Shown: piece after piece, positions 18,958 through 28,153 of the stretch
Numbering within the stretch: the stretch's first letter is position 1
Layout: every line of letters starts with the position of its first letter
Assembly (NCBI RefSeq): GCF_013377855.1
Contig: NZ_JABXYJ010000002.1
Location: forward strand, 248,001-312,000
Reading direction: 5' to 3'
Length of the DNA stretch: 64,000 bases
DNA from: Cognatundibacterium oligocarboniphilum
Lineage (GTDB): Bacteria; Pseudomonadota; Gammaproteobacteria; Burkholderiales; Burkholderiaceae_D
The notes under the pieces: generated by a model
Databases searched by the model: none
What the model was told of the DNA's origin: nothing
Seen by the model: the letters and a program-made list of their open reading frames with translations, nothing else
Translations under genes and position numbers: made by a program

Positions 18958-19716
18958 CTATTTTGCGCTCAGCCGATTTTTGGCAGCCTGCGCTGCTTCG
19001 GTATCAGGATACTGGCTGATCAATGTTTCCAGCGTTTTTTTGGCCGCAGCTTTTTCCTTCAGCTCGGTATAACATCCGGCAATGTTCAGCAGCGCATCTG
19101 GTGCTTTAGGATGATCGGGATAAGTTTTGACCAACTGCTGCATCGCCGGAACCGTGTTCTTGCAATCACGCTGCGCGTAATAAGAATTACCGAGCCAGTA
19201 TTGCGCAGAACCGGCATATCCCGATTGCGGGTAAGCACTCAGGAATCCGGAAAATGCCGTAACCGCATTTTTATAATCACCCGCTTTAAACAATGACATG
19301 GCCGCATCATAGTTACGCTGTTCGGTCGGCTCAACCGTCGTTTCCTTGCCATCCACTGTCATGCGTTTAGGCTCGATCTTACGCAGACGGTTATCGAGGT
19401 CCACATAAAAATCCTGCTGACGGCGCTGCGTATTGGCGACATCATTGGCCAACACTTCCAGTTGTCCGCGCAGTTTCGCCATTTCAGCACGCAGCTGCTC
19501 GTTTTCATTTGCCAGATCGAGCGCAGTATTTTTATCTGCCTTGGTATCGAGTTTCGCATCAAGGCGGGTATTGAGCGCATCGACTTTGCTGCGCAAATCC
19601 AGAATTGCCTTGCGCGCCTCATCGTCATCAAACAAACCGGCAGAAGCCAGTGAAGGAGCCAGCAACACAAACAGGGCTGCAATGGCAACAGAGTGGCGGA
19701 CAGAAATTAATTTCAT
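18958..19716 (-). CDS. cpoB: Cell division coordinator CpoB (YbgF)
   Basis: Periplasmic partner of the Tol-Pal system that links outer membrane constriction to septal peptidoglycan synthesis. The 252 residues start with a signal peptide (VAIALFVLLAPSLASAG). A coiled-coil trimerisation segment lies at about 33-100 (LRSKVDALNTRLDAKLD), then three TPR units from about 125 to 250 (YDAAMSLFKAGDYKNAVTAF, AQYWLGNSYYAQRDC, ALLNIAGCYTELKEKAAAK). It is separated from pal by a terminator, and its 3' end faces the tRNA array promoter 28 bp away. Confidence 0.95.
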   Translation of the reverse strand: MKLISVRHSVAIAALFVLLAPSLASAGLFDDDEARKAILDLRSKVDALNTRLDAKLDTKADKNTALDLANENEQLRAEMAKLRGQLEVLANDVANTQRRQQDFYVDLDNRLRKIEPKRMTVDGKETTVEPTEQRNYDAAMSLFKAGDYKNAVTAFSGFLSAYPQSGYAGSAQYWLGNSYYAQRDCKNTVPAMQQLVKTYPDHPKAPDALLNIAGCYTELKEKAAAKKTLETLISQYPDTEAAQAAKNRLSAK

Positions 19717-19731
19717 AGCATTCAGAAGAAA

Positions 19732-19770
19732 AATGAAAACGCCGGATCACCCAGACAGGGAACCCGGCGT
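19732..19770 (-). terminator. Terminator or attenuator between pal and cpoB
   Basis: On the minus strand ACGCCGG / CCGGCGT with an inner CCC/GGG pair, followed by TTTTC. It lies between the pal stop (19813) and the cpoB start (19716) and probably lowers cpoB expression relative to tolAB-pal. Confidence 0.75.
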
Positions 19771-19812
19771 CATACACGGTGAGACCGTCATGACGACAGT
19801 CCTGTCAGGTCA

Positions 19813-20346
19813 TTACTGATAAACGATATCAGCGCGGCGGTTTTCTGCCCATGCAGCTTCGTCATGTCCTGCTGCTTTTGGTTTTTCCTTACCCAGAGAA
19901 ACGGCTTCCATCTGACCATCAGACACACCCAGCAGATTCATGGACTTGCGCACGGCCTCGGCACGTTTCTGGCCCAGTGCCAGGTTGTATTCGCTGCCGC
20001 CACGCTCATCCGTATTTCCCTGAATCAGGATCCTGCGCTTATTGGAAGTCAGGTATTTGGAGTGCGCATCGACGACAGATTTGTATTCATCCTTAACAAC
20101 ATAGCTGTCAAAGTCAAAATACACACTGCGTTTTGCCAGCACGCCTTTCGGGTCGTCAAGCGGATCAACAGAACCGGTTGATACGGTTTTCACTGCGTTC
20201 GGATCAGCAGGCGTGGATGTCGTCGCGATCGGTTTTTCTTCAACCTTCGCTTTTTCTTGCAACGGTACTTTAGAAGCGCATGCTGACATCAGCACGACAC
20301 TGGAAATCATTAATGCCAGTGTTTTTGATTGGGAAGTGAGTCGCAT
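19813..20346 (-). CDS. pal: Peptidoglycan-associated lipoprotein Pal
   Basis: Outer membrane lipoprotein that binds peptidoglycan and TolB. I chose the ATG at 20346 (ribosome site CAGGAGAA) rather than a longer frame, because it gives a lipoprotein signal with lipobox LMSAC and Cys23. An OmpA-like domain covers about 70-177 with the signature NTDERGGSEYNLALGQKRA. The mature protein is about 155 residues, normal for Pal. Confidence 0.96.
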   Translation of the reverse strand: MRLTSQSKTLALMISSVVLMSACASKVPLQEKAKVEEKPIATTSTPADPNAVKTVSTGSVDPLDDPKGVLAKRSVYFDFDSYVVKDEYKSVVDAHSKYLTSNKRRILIQGNTDERGGSEYNLALGQKRAEAVRKSMNLLGVSDGQMEAVSLGKEKPKAAGHDEAAWAENRRADIVYQ

Positions 20347-20404
20347 TTTTTCTCCTGAATAAAAAATAATTACACCATCAACGATAACGTTCAATGCCCA
20401 TCAT

Positions 20405-21688
20405 TTATTTCATAAAGGGACCCCAGGTGGGCTCCCTGATATCTCCGGCTTGCACCGTCAATTTCTGTTTCACCTTGCCATCGACCGACACCACGGCCAG
20501 CGCACCCCGGCGTCCGGATTCCGTTGCATACATAATATAACGGCCGTTCGGTGAAAAACTCGGGGACTCGTCTTTGGTCGTATCAGACAAACGCTGTTCT
20601 TGCCCTGTTGCCAGATCCAGCACATACAGCTGGAATTTATTATCACGTCGCGAGATATAGGCCAGTGTGCGACCATCAGGGGAAATGCGCGGCGTGATGT
20701 TATAAGTGCCGTTGAATGTGACCCGTTTTGCCTCGCCGCCATTCGTATTAATCCGGTAAATCTGAGGACTGCCACCACGGTCGCTCAGGAAATAGACGGA
20801 TTGCCCATCCGCTGAAAACTGCGGCTCAGTATCGATGCCGCTGCTGCTGGTCAGTTTCTGCAAGCCGGAACCATCTGCGTTTACCGTGTAAATTTGTGTC
20901 AGACCGTCGCGTGACAGTGCCACGGCCAGCCGGCTGCCGTCTGGTGACCATGCCGGAGCCGAATTGTTGCCTTTGAAATTGGCAACGATACGCCGTTCGC
21001 CCGTTACCAGGTTCTGCACCCAGACAACGGGTTTCTTGGCTTCAAAAGAGACATACGCGACCTTGGTGCCATCGGCAGACCATGCAGGAGAAATGATCGG
21101 TTCATTGGAACGCAGGGCGACCTTGATGCCATCGCCATCTGCATCAGCCACTTCAAGACGATACTCATTGCCGGCCTTGGTCACATAAGCGATCCGGGTC
21201 GCAAATGCGCCGGGGATACCAGTGAGTTTTTCATAAATATCGTCAGCGATTTTATGCGCTGTCAGACGGGTATTGGTGGGTGGAGTGGCGACAGAAAAAC
21301 CTGACAGCGGCACGGACTTCACCGTATCGAGCAAGCGATAACGCACATCGAAACGACCATCTGCGAGTCGCTGCACACTACCGACTACCAGCGCCTCAGC
21401 ACCACGCTTTCTCCATTCGTCGAAATTCACGGGCGCCGACTCTGTGATCACAGCATCCGCATCAATAATTTTGAAATAGCCGCTGCGGTTCAGGTCATCT
21501 TTGATGATAGAGGTGATCTGCTGCGGTATCAGCATTTCATCCGCAAAAGCGGCAATCGCCACCGGAATCTGGCTGGAACCGACGCCCGATACTTCTACCC
21601 GTAACTGAGCCTGCACCGGCGTGTACAGCAAACCACCAATCGCCAGCAATGCGGCACTGAATACAATTTTATTGAATACAGAACTCAT
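20405..21688 (-). CDS. tolB: Tol-Pal system periplasmic protein TolB
   Basis: Periplasmic beta-propeller protein that shuttles between Pal and TolA. The 427 residues carry a signal peptide (about 1-27), an N-terminal alpha/beta domain, and WD40-like repeats with the recurring SPAWSPDGSRLAVA, EPQFSADGQSVYFLSD, TPRISPDGRTLAYIS and SPSFSPNGRYIMYA patterns that form the six-bladed propeller. It starts 6 bp after the tolA stop, so the two are co-translated. Confidence 0.97.
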   Translation of the reverse strand: MSSVFNKIVFSAALLAIGGLLYTPVQAQLRVEVSGVGSSQIPVAIAAFADEMLIPQQITSIIKDDLNRSGYFKIIDADAVITESAPVNFDEWRKRGAEALVVGSVQRLADGRFDVRYRLLDTVKSVPLSGFSVATPPTNTRLTAHKIADDIYEKLTGIPGAFATRIAYVTKAGNEYRLEVADADGDGIKVALRSNEPIISPAWSADGTKVAYVSFEAKKPVVWVQNLVTGERRIVANFKGNNSAPAWSPDGSRLAVALSRDGLTQIYTVNADGSGLQKLTSSSGIDTEPQFSADGQSVYFLSDRGGSPQIYRINTNGGEAKRVTFNGTYNITPRISPDGRTLAYISRRDNKFQLYVLDLATGQEQRLSDTTKDESPSFSPNGRYIMYATESGRRGALAVVSVDGKVKQKLTVQAGDIREPTWGPFMK

Positions 21689-21694
21689 TCAGAA

Positions 21695-22636
21695 TTACTC
21701 TTCTTTCATTTTGTAAACCAGTTCCAGGCTTGGCGGGACTTCGCCCGTTTTATCCCGTGGAAATGGCGCAGATTTTTCAATAGCTTTTGCAACGGCCTCA
21801 TCAAAACCGGGGACGCCGGATGATTTCAGTTTGCGTATTGCACCACGCAGCGAGCCATCTGGCAATAAGTCGATGCGATATTCAACAGTAGGATTACCCA
21901 CTGTGCTCTCCATGCCGCTGAAGTTTGTATTAGATCGTACTTTAGCGGCGATTTTAGCGGCATAGCTCGGATCACCGCGATTATTACCGGTGGACTTGAC
22001 AGCTGTACCACTGCCACCGCTGCCGGTCACGCCAGCCTGCGCTGCCAGCCGCTGCATATTTTCCTTAAAAAGCTTATCACTAGCCGCTTTTTCTTTCGCC
22101 TGTTGTGCTTTCTGATCAGCCAGTTTCTGTTTTTCCAGCTTCTCTCTGTCGCGTTCTTTTTCGTGTTCTTTTTCTTTCAGGCGATCCTGTTCGCGTTGCA
22201 GCTCTTTTTGTTTCTCACGCTCTTTTTCTTTTTTCAACTGCTGTTCTTTTTCTGCCGCCAGTTTTTTTTCTTCTTCCAGCGCACGCTGACGCGCCTCTTC
22301 TTTTTTCTGCTCGGCGAGCTGACGTTTTTTCTGCTGCAAGGCAATTTCAGGATCTTCTTTGGGTAATTCTTCCTTAATGACTGGCGACGGAGTGTCTTTT
22401 TGCAAAACAGGTTCAGGCGGCGGTATATCGGCCACCGGCTGAGGTGCTGCCTCACGGGTCGTCATATCCCAGACTTCTGCCTCGACGGCAGTCGATTCTT
22501 TGTTCTGCCAGCGGATTCCCACCCATAGAAAACCGATCAGCAAGATATGCACCAGAGCCGCCAGCACGACGGAGCGCCACTGACCAGACTGTCGCTGCGG
22601 TGACCGCGGATATCCCGGAAGAGAAACTGAATTCAT
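21695..22636 (-). CDS. tolA: Tol-Pal system protein TolA
   Basis: Inner membrane protein whose stalk spans the periplasm to contact TolB, Pal and the outer membrane, energised by TolQR. The 313 residues have one membrane helix near 23-42 (WRSVVLAALVHILLIGFLWV). A very charged Lys/Glu/Gln-rich coiled stalk spans about 90-190, and a TonB_C-like domain follows at about 220-313 (NPTVEYRIDLLPDGSLRG, PGFDEAVAKAIEKS). tolQ and tolR, which normally precede tolA, are missing; a LysR remnant lies there. TATAAT at 22728-22733 may be the -10 of a separate promoter, with a poor -35. Confidence 0.95.
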   Translation of the reverse strand: MNSVSLPGYPRSPQRQSGQWRSVVLAALVHILLIGFLWVGIRWQNKESTAVEAEVWDMTTREAAPQPVADIPPPEPVLQKDTPSPVIKEELPKEDPEIALQQKKRQLAEQKKEEARQRALEEEKKLAAEKEQQLKKEKEREKQKELQREQDRLKEKEHEKERDREKLEKQKLADQKAQQAKEKAASDKLFKENMQRLAAQAGVTGSGGSGTAVKSTGNNRGDPSYAAKIAAKVRSNTNFSGMESTVGNPTVEYRIDLLPDGSLRGAIRKLKSSGVPGFDEAVAKAIEKSAPFPRDKTGEVPPSLELVYKMKEE

Positions 22637-22813
22637 AACTGATTTGGACTCGCCAACACGGACATGGTTCCGGAAATGGGTAATGGTATAACAGAGGCGT
22701 CATTCATTGAATGTTGCCTGAGGTGAAATTATAAACCTCTCAGCGAGTTCTGCATCAGAAAAGCCAATCCGGTATTTGTAACCCACTGTGACAATTCCCT
22801 GTTCATCCACATA

Positions 22814-23107
22814 TCAGGCAATAGCGTCGGTACACGTTGAGTTCTGCAAAAAATCGCGATAAAAATCAATAAATGCACGAGTTTTTGCAGGAATATGACG
22901 CCCCGGCGGCAATACCGCATAAATCCCGCCGGATGGCAAACTCCATTCGGGGGAAATACGCACCAGATCGCCATTGCGCAATACATCCTGCAATGACAAT
23001 TCCTCCATTACCGAAATACCTGCACCCTGCAGCAACAGTGCCAGCAGCAAACTCGGTGCATCAACCTGAAAGCGGGATTTCATCTGCACTGTCAGCCTGG
23101 TGCCACC
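22814..23107 (-). pseudogene. LysR-type regulator remnant (C-terminal effector domain only)
   Basis: About 98 codons read as the end of a LysR substrate-binding domain: GGTRLTVQMKSRFQVD, then LLLALLLQGAGISVMEELSL, DVLRNGDLVRISPEW and a C-terminal FIDFYRDFL. No helix-turn-helix is found upstream. The open frame continues to 23245, but the extra residues (HRNCHCKGIGDTGCHGS) do not look like LysR, and a shifted frame looks no better. A truncated, decayed gene is the simplest reading. It is squeezed between fbp and tolA. Confidence 0.75.
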
Positions 23108-23321
23108 TGCGACACTGCCATGGCATCCGGTATCCCCAATACCTTTGCAATGGCAGTTTCTGTGTACCGGGAAATTTTTCGCTGCACAGTGACTGTCGCC
23201 CCACTGTGTTTCCCTTTTCAGGCTTGTCTGCATGACTGCAGCCAAGCCTGTTTTTCTTTGGTTGCTGCCTCATCAAAGGTATTCGAAACTGATCTTTACC
23301 GATCTGTAAAAATCAAAAATC

Positions 23322-23348
23322 GAAAAAAAAACGGGGCTGAACGCCCCG
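23322..23348 (-). terminator. Intrinsic terminator after fbp
   Basis: On the minus strand CGGGGC-GTTCA-GCCCCG followed by nine or more T. It lies 28 bp past the fbp stop and isolates the LysR remnant and tolA from fbp transcription. Confidence 0.93.
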
Positions 23349-23376
23349 CATGATCGAGAGTGATGAAAAGTCACTG

Positions 23377-24372
23377 CTAATGATAAGACGTGACCCGTTC
23401 TACTTCATTTTTTGACCCCAGGAACACGGCAACCCGCTGATGCAGCGAAGTTGGCTGGACATCAAGCATACGCTGCTGGCCATTGGTGGATGCGCCACCG
23501 GCCTGTTCAACGATGAAAGACATCGGATTGGCCTCGTACATCAAGCGCAGCTTGCCGGCTTTATCCGGCTCACGCTGATCGGCAGGATACATAAAAATCC
23601 CGCCACGGTTCAGAATACGGTGCACATCAGCCACCATAGAAGCGATCCAGCGCATATTGAAATCCTTGCCGCGCGGTCCGGTTTTACCGGCCAGCATTTC
23701 ATCGACATAGCGCGTAACAGGTGGATACCAGTGGCGGGTATTCGATGCATTGATCGCAAACTCCTTGGTATCTTCCGGAATCTGCATATTACGCTGTGTC
23801 AGAACCCACGAACCCATTTCACGGTCCAGTGTAAAGCAGTTCACGCCATTACCCGTTGTCAGTACCAGTACCGTTTGTGGACCATAAACGGCATAACCGG
23901 CAGCAACTTGTTTGCTGCCTGCCTGCAGAAAATCCTGCTCGGTCGGTTCGGTCATGCCTTCCGGTGCTTTCAGGACCGAGAAAATCGTGCCAATAGAAAC
24001 ATTGACGTCAATGTTGCTCGAACCATCCAGTGGATCAAACAAGAGCATGTATTCGCCCTTCGGATAACGGTTCGGAATCTGATGGATGGTTTCCATTTCT
24101 TCGGATGCCATCGCAGCCAGATGGCCGCCCCACTCATTGGCCTCCAGCAGGATTTCGTTGGACAGAATATCGAGTTTTTTCTGAACTTCGCCTTGCACAT
24201 TTTCACTGCCTGCACTACCCAGCACTTCGCCGAGCGCACCTTTGCCAACAGCGTGGCTAATGGTTTTGCAAGCCCGGGCGACGACTTCGATCAGCAGGCG
24301 CAACTCTGCCGGAATCGAATTATTCAGACGCTGTTCTTCGACCAGATACTGGGTCAGACTGACACGTTTCAT
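23377..24372 (-). CDS. fbp: Fructose-1,6-bisphosphatase class 1
   Basis: Gluconeogenic phosphatase hydrolysing fructose-1,6-bisphosphate, Mg2+-dependent, cytosolic. The metal-site signature [15 protein letters not shown] lies near residue 110, with GMFM-like GGIFMYPAD near 265. I chose the ATG at 24372 (ribosome site GAGGAG) over the longer frame opening at 24420; it gives 331 residues, the usual length, beginning [10 protein letters not shown]. It follows pepN by about 70 bp on the same strand. Confidence 0.97.
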   Translation of the reverse strand: MKRVSLTQYLVEEQRLNNSIPAELRLLIEVVARACKTISHAVGKGALGEVLGSAGSENVQGEVQKKLDILSNEILLEANEWGGHLAAMASEEMETIHQIPNRYPKGEYMLLFDPLDGSSNIDVNVSIGTIFSVLKAPEGMTEPTEQDFLQAGSKQVAAGYAVYGPQTVLVLTTGNGVNCFTLDREMGSWVLTQRNMQIPEDTKEFAINASNTRHWYPPVTRYVDEMLAGKTGPRGKDFNMRWIASMVADVHRILNRGGIFMYPADQREPDKAGKLRLMYEANPMSFIVEQAGGASTNGQQRMLDVQPTSLHQRVAVFLGSKNEVERVTSYH

Positions 24373-24440
24373 AATGCTCCTCTTCATTAAAATTTTCAGA
24401 GACCGCCCCTGATATGTCATTCAGCACGGCCACAATCTGC

Positions 24441-27119
24441 TTACGCCGCCAGCGCTTTGCTGATGACTTCTGCAACATCTTTGGATAAATTCTTGGCAGC
24501 AGCGACCTTACCCAGCGCCGCTTTCATCTTTGCCTGCAAATGCCCGGGATATTTTTTCCAGCGATCCAGGCTGCGCGCCAGGCGGGCGGCAACCTGTGGA
24601 TTGATCTTGTTGAGTGCAATCACCAGTTCAGCCCACAAGGTATAGCCGCTTCCATCTGCAGCATGGAAACGAGATGGATTGGCATTACAAAAACCAAAGA
24701 TCAGACTGCGCGCCCGGTTGGGATTCGTCAATGTAAATGCAGGATGCTCCATCAGTTCGCAAATAGTCTTCACATCAGTCGTGTGTGCTGTGGCCTGCAA
24801 CATGAACCATTTATCGATGACCAGCGCTTCATGTTTAAATTCTTTATAGAACTTTTTGAGCGCCTTGGCTGCCTGCTTGACCTGTTTGCCGCTACCGTTA
24901 AAATTGGTCAGCGCTGTCAGCGCAGCCAGCCGGTCGGTCATATTTTCAGCCTCATCAAACTGTGTCAGTGCCAGCGCCAGTGTGCTGTCATCGACCCATT
25001 CCAGCAAATAGGATAAGGCAAGATTTTTCAGGCTGCGCTTTGCCATCGACGCAGCATCAGGACTATATTTTCCTGGTGTCAGATAAGTTTCGTAGATTCG
25101 CAGCAAATCCGCACGTAAATGCTGCGTCAATGTGGCACGAACAAACTGGCGCGCGGTATGAATCGCTTGCGGATCAACCACACTGAATTCTTCAGCGATC
25201 ATCGCTTCGGAAGGTAAAGTCAGCATCAGTTCGCGGAATGAAGGATCAAGCGATTCATCGTTCAGTATGCGGCGCCATGCCTCGATAAACAACTGGTCGA
25301 GCTCCAGCTTCTCACCTTGCTGCACCGCTTTGGTCAGGCGAACCAGACGGCGGGATGCCAGACGCTGTCCTGCTTCCCAACGATTGAAGGGATCGCTGTC
25401 ATGCGCCAGCAGATGGCTCAGATCATCATCGCTGTATTCAATATCCAGGATCACCGGCGCAGAGAAATTTCTCAATAGTGAAGGCACTGGCAGGCTTCCG
25501 ATCTGGCTGAAGCGGAATGTCTGTGTGGTATCAGTCAGCTCAAGTACCAGACTGTTTGCTCCGGACTGATTCTCGTAACCATCACAATGCAAAGGCATAT
25601 CATGTCCGGCACTATCCAGCAGCCCCATCGCCACCGGGATGTGGAAAGGACGTTTTTCTGCCTGTCCCGGTGTCGCTGCACAGGATTGTGTCAATGTGAT
25701 TTCATATATCTGTGCTGCCGCATCATACGCAGTCTGCACCTTGACATGCGGGGTTCCGGCCTGACTATACCAGCGCTCAAACTGCGTCAGATCGCGCCCA
25801 CTGGAATCCGCCATCGCAGCCCGGAAATCATCGCACTCCACCGCCTGACCGTCATGCCTCGCAAAGTACAGGTCCATTCCTTTGCGGAAACCATCATGCC
25901 CCAGCAAGGTATAGTACATACGCACAACCTCGGCACCTTTTTCGTAAATCGTGACGGTATAAAAATTGTTAATCTCAACAAAAGAATCAGGGCGTACCGG
26001 ATGTGCCATTGGCCCTGCATCTTCCGAGAACTGCACCTGACGCAATATCCGCACATCCTCAATCCGTTTCACCGCCCGGCCAGTAGCCGTGCCGACCAGA
26101 TCGGCAGAAAATTCCTGATCCCGGAAGACAGTCAATCCTTCTTTCAGCGACAATTGGAACCAGTCGCGGCAGGTGACCCGGTTACCGGTCCAGTTATGGA
26201 AATACTCGTGTCCGACAACAGATTCTATGCCTGCGTAATCCACATCTGTAGCAATACGCGGATTGGCAAGCACATACTTGGTGTTGAAAATATTTAACCC
26301 CTTGTTTTCCATCGCCCCCATGTTGAAGTCACTGGTCGCAACAATCATGAAGCGATCCAGATCAAGCTCCAGGCCAAAGCGCTCTTCATCCCACCGGATA
26401 CTGTTTTTCAGCGAATCCATGGCATGTTGGGTTTTATCCAGATTACCGTCTTCCACCCACACCTGCAGCAGTACCTTGCGGCCAGACTGCAGCTGGTATT
26501 TTTCTTCCTGACATACCAGCTTCCCGGCGACCAGAGCAAACAGATAAGACGGTTTTTTGAAGGGATCTTCCCATTTTGCAAAATGGCGGCCATCGCCCAG
26601 ATCACCTTGTTCGATCAGATTGCCGTTTGCCAGCAAAACGGGGAATTTCTTTTTATCAGCGCGCAGCATCACGGTGTATTTCGCCATCACATCCGGACGA
26701 TCCGGGAACCATGTGATCTTCCGAAAACCCTCAGCTTCGCACTGAGTAATGAAGTTGCCGTTGGATGCGTACAGACCGGACAAGGAAGTATTTTTTACCG
26801 GCTGAATCCGGGTTTCAATCTCCAACACCACCTGATCAGGGGCATTCGGGATCCGCATGATTTCTCCGTCAATCGAATAAGCCGATTTCTTGAGATTCAC
26901 GCCGTTCATCCGCAATTGCAGCAACTTGAGTGACGCACCAAACAGCACCAGATCTTTTTCCGCGCTGTCGTGATTTCTGCGCATGGTGAGTCTGGTCGCG
27001 ACATGGGTATGGTCAAGATCCAGATCAAAGCCCATTTCTACCGTATCCACCCAATAACCGGGGGCAACATAGTCTTTACGGTAAATAGCTTGAGGTGTTG
27101 GTGCGGTATCGTTACGCAT
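24441..27119 (-). CDS. pepN: Aminopeptidase N (M1 family zinc metallopeptidase)
   Basis: Removes N-terminal residues from peptides in the cytosol. The 892 residues match the E. coli-type PepN. The substrate motif GAMENKGLNIFN lies near 267-278. The zinc motif HEYFHNWTGNRVTCRDWFQL lies near 304, with the third ligand Glu in LKEG. A long helical C-terminal domain (DUF3458-like) completes it. There is no signal peptide. Confidence 0.97.
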   Translation of the reverse strand: MRNDTAPTPQAIYRKDYVAPGYWVDTVEMGFDLDLDHTHVATRLTMRRNHDSAEKDLVLFGASLKLLQLRMNGVNLKKSAYSIDGEIMRIPNAPDQVVLEIETRIQPVKNTSLSGLYASNGNFITQCEAEGFRKITWFPDRPDVMAKYTVMLRADKKKFPVLLANGNLIEQGDLGDGRHFAKWEDPFKKPSYLFALVAGKLVCQEEKYQLQSGRKVLLQVWVEDGNLDKTQHAMDSLKNSIRWDEERFGLELDLDRFMIVATSDFNMGAMENKGLNIFNTKYVLANPRIATDVDYAGIESVVGHEYFHNWTGNRVTCRDWFQLSLKEGLTVFRDQEFSADLVGTATGRAVKRIEDVRILRQVQFSEDAGPMAHPVRPDSFVEINNFYTVTIYEKGAEVVRMYYTLLGHDGFRKGMDLYFARHDGQAVECDDFRAAMADSSGRDLTQFERWYSQAGTPHVKVQTAYDAAAQIYEITLTQSCAATPGQAEKRPFHIPVAMGLLDSAGHDMPLHCDGYENQSGANSLVLELTDTTQTFRFSQIGSLPVPSLLRNFSAPVILDIEYSDDDLSHLLAHDSDPFNRWEAGQRLASRRLVRLTKAVQQGEKLELDQLFIEAWRRILNDESLDPSFRELMLTLPSEAMIAEEFSVVDPQAIHTARQFVRATLTQHLRADLLRIYETYLTPGKYSPDAASMAKRSLKNLALSYLLEWVDDSTLALALTQFDEAENMTDRLAALTALTNFNGSGKQVKQAAKALKKFYKEFKHEALVIDKWFMLQATAHTTDVKTICELMEHPAFTLTNPNRARSLIFGFCNANPSRFHAADGSGYTLWAELVIALNKINPQVAARLARSLDRWKKYPGHLQAKMKAALGKVAAAKNLSKDVAEVISKALAA

Positions 27120-27499
27120 AGCCTGATGTCTCGCTGAATAAAATGAGGAAAGTGGTCAGAATCTTGTGAACCTGACCGGAATGCACGGATTCATGAGTCA
27201 AGATGAATTCAATATGCTCCGACACCATCATTCTACCAATACCAGCGGCTGCAGGCACGAAACGATGCGCTCACAGATAAGTCTGTATGCTGGAAAATGA
27301 CCGAAGCAGAATCACTTATCGGGGAACCCCGCAGCAGGATAAGCAGTCAGACAGTTACACACCGAAATAGAAATCAGCAATACTTCGTCTTATTATAGCT
27401 AGCATCAGCAGGCATATCGGTGTGAGATCTGAATCGAGACCGGCGCGTATTGCAGCTTCAGTACCGATATGTCTGATATTTTCAAGTAAGGAGTCAGTC
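27120..27499. other. 380-bp divergent intergenic region, pepN / DUF4136 lipoprotein
   Basis: No gene supported. TATTAT near 27391 on the plus strand is a possible -10, with a poor -35. A perfect inverted repeat CATATCGGT (27413-27421) / ACCGATATG (27463-27471), with 41 bases between, could form a stem in the lipoprotein mRNA leader. The rest shows nothing I recognise. Confidence 0.45.
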
Positions 27500-28132
27500 A
27501 TGAAACGATTTTTATCCGCCACAGTCATCTCTTTAGGCATACTGCTGTCTGGATGCGCAACGACTTTCACCGGTCAGGTCACGACTTTCCACGAATGGCC
27601 GCAACAGCTATCGTCGAGCAGCTACATTGTCGAGCGTTTGCCTGCGCAGGAAAATAATCCGGAATACAAAGTTTATGAAGATGAATTGCGACAACAATTG
27701 GGTTTGCATGGTTTTCAGGAAGTCACATCGGGCATGACGCCAGCGCTGAAAGTGAACCTGCAATACGCAACGTCACCAAGCGAAATCCAGTATTCGATGC
27801 CTTGGGGACCAGCCATGATGGATCCTTACTGGCGACTTCATTTCAGCCGGGCATATCACTTCTATCCGTATTCGCCTTACTATTTCGGCAGCCCTTTCTA
27901 TATGCTGAGAACGTCTGATATTACGGTACGTCGCTATTACCTGCACCAGCTGGAAATCAGCATCAGTGACTTTTCCAATGGCAAGAAGCTGGCTGATATC
28001 AAAGCCAGCACGGAACAGCTGAATCCGAATATTACGGAAAGCATGCCCTATCTGATTGAGAGCGCCTTGAAAAATTTCCCCGGGCAAAGCGGCAGCACAA
28101 CTAAGGTTGAAATTCCGCTTAATAAAAATTAA
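27500..28132 (+). CDS. DUF4136 family lipoprotein
   Basis: Envelope lipoprotein of unknown function. I chose the ATG at 27500 because AAGGAG lies 6 bases upstream and it gives a lipoprotein signal with lipobox LLSGC (Cys near 18); the frame is open upstream. The mature part has the DUF4136 pattern of an early FTGQVTTFHEWPQ, a Tyr/Pro/Phe-rich middle (HFYPYSPYYFGSPFYM) and a final strand before PYLIESALKNFPG. The length of 210 residues is typical. It converges with the DUF1631 gene, with only 21 bp between the stops. Confidence 0.88.
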   Translation: MKRFLSATVISLGILLSGCATTFTGQVTTFHEWPQQLSSSSYIVERLPAQENNPEYKVYEDELRQQLGLHGFQEVTSGMTPALKVNLQYATSPSEIQYSMPWGPAMMDPYWRLHFSRAYHFYPYSPYYFGSPFYMLRTSDITVRRYYLHQLEISISDFSNGKKLADIKASTEQLNPNITESMPYLIESALKNFPGQSGSTTKVEIPLNKN

Positions 28133-28153
28133 CCCATCGCGGATACAAGAGAA

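Noticed and set aside
22814-23245. Complete LysR-type regulator
   Set aside because: Only the C-terminal part of the effector domain is recognisable; the DNA-binding domain is missing and the upstream residues do not fit.
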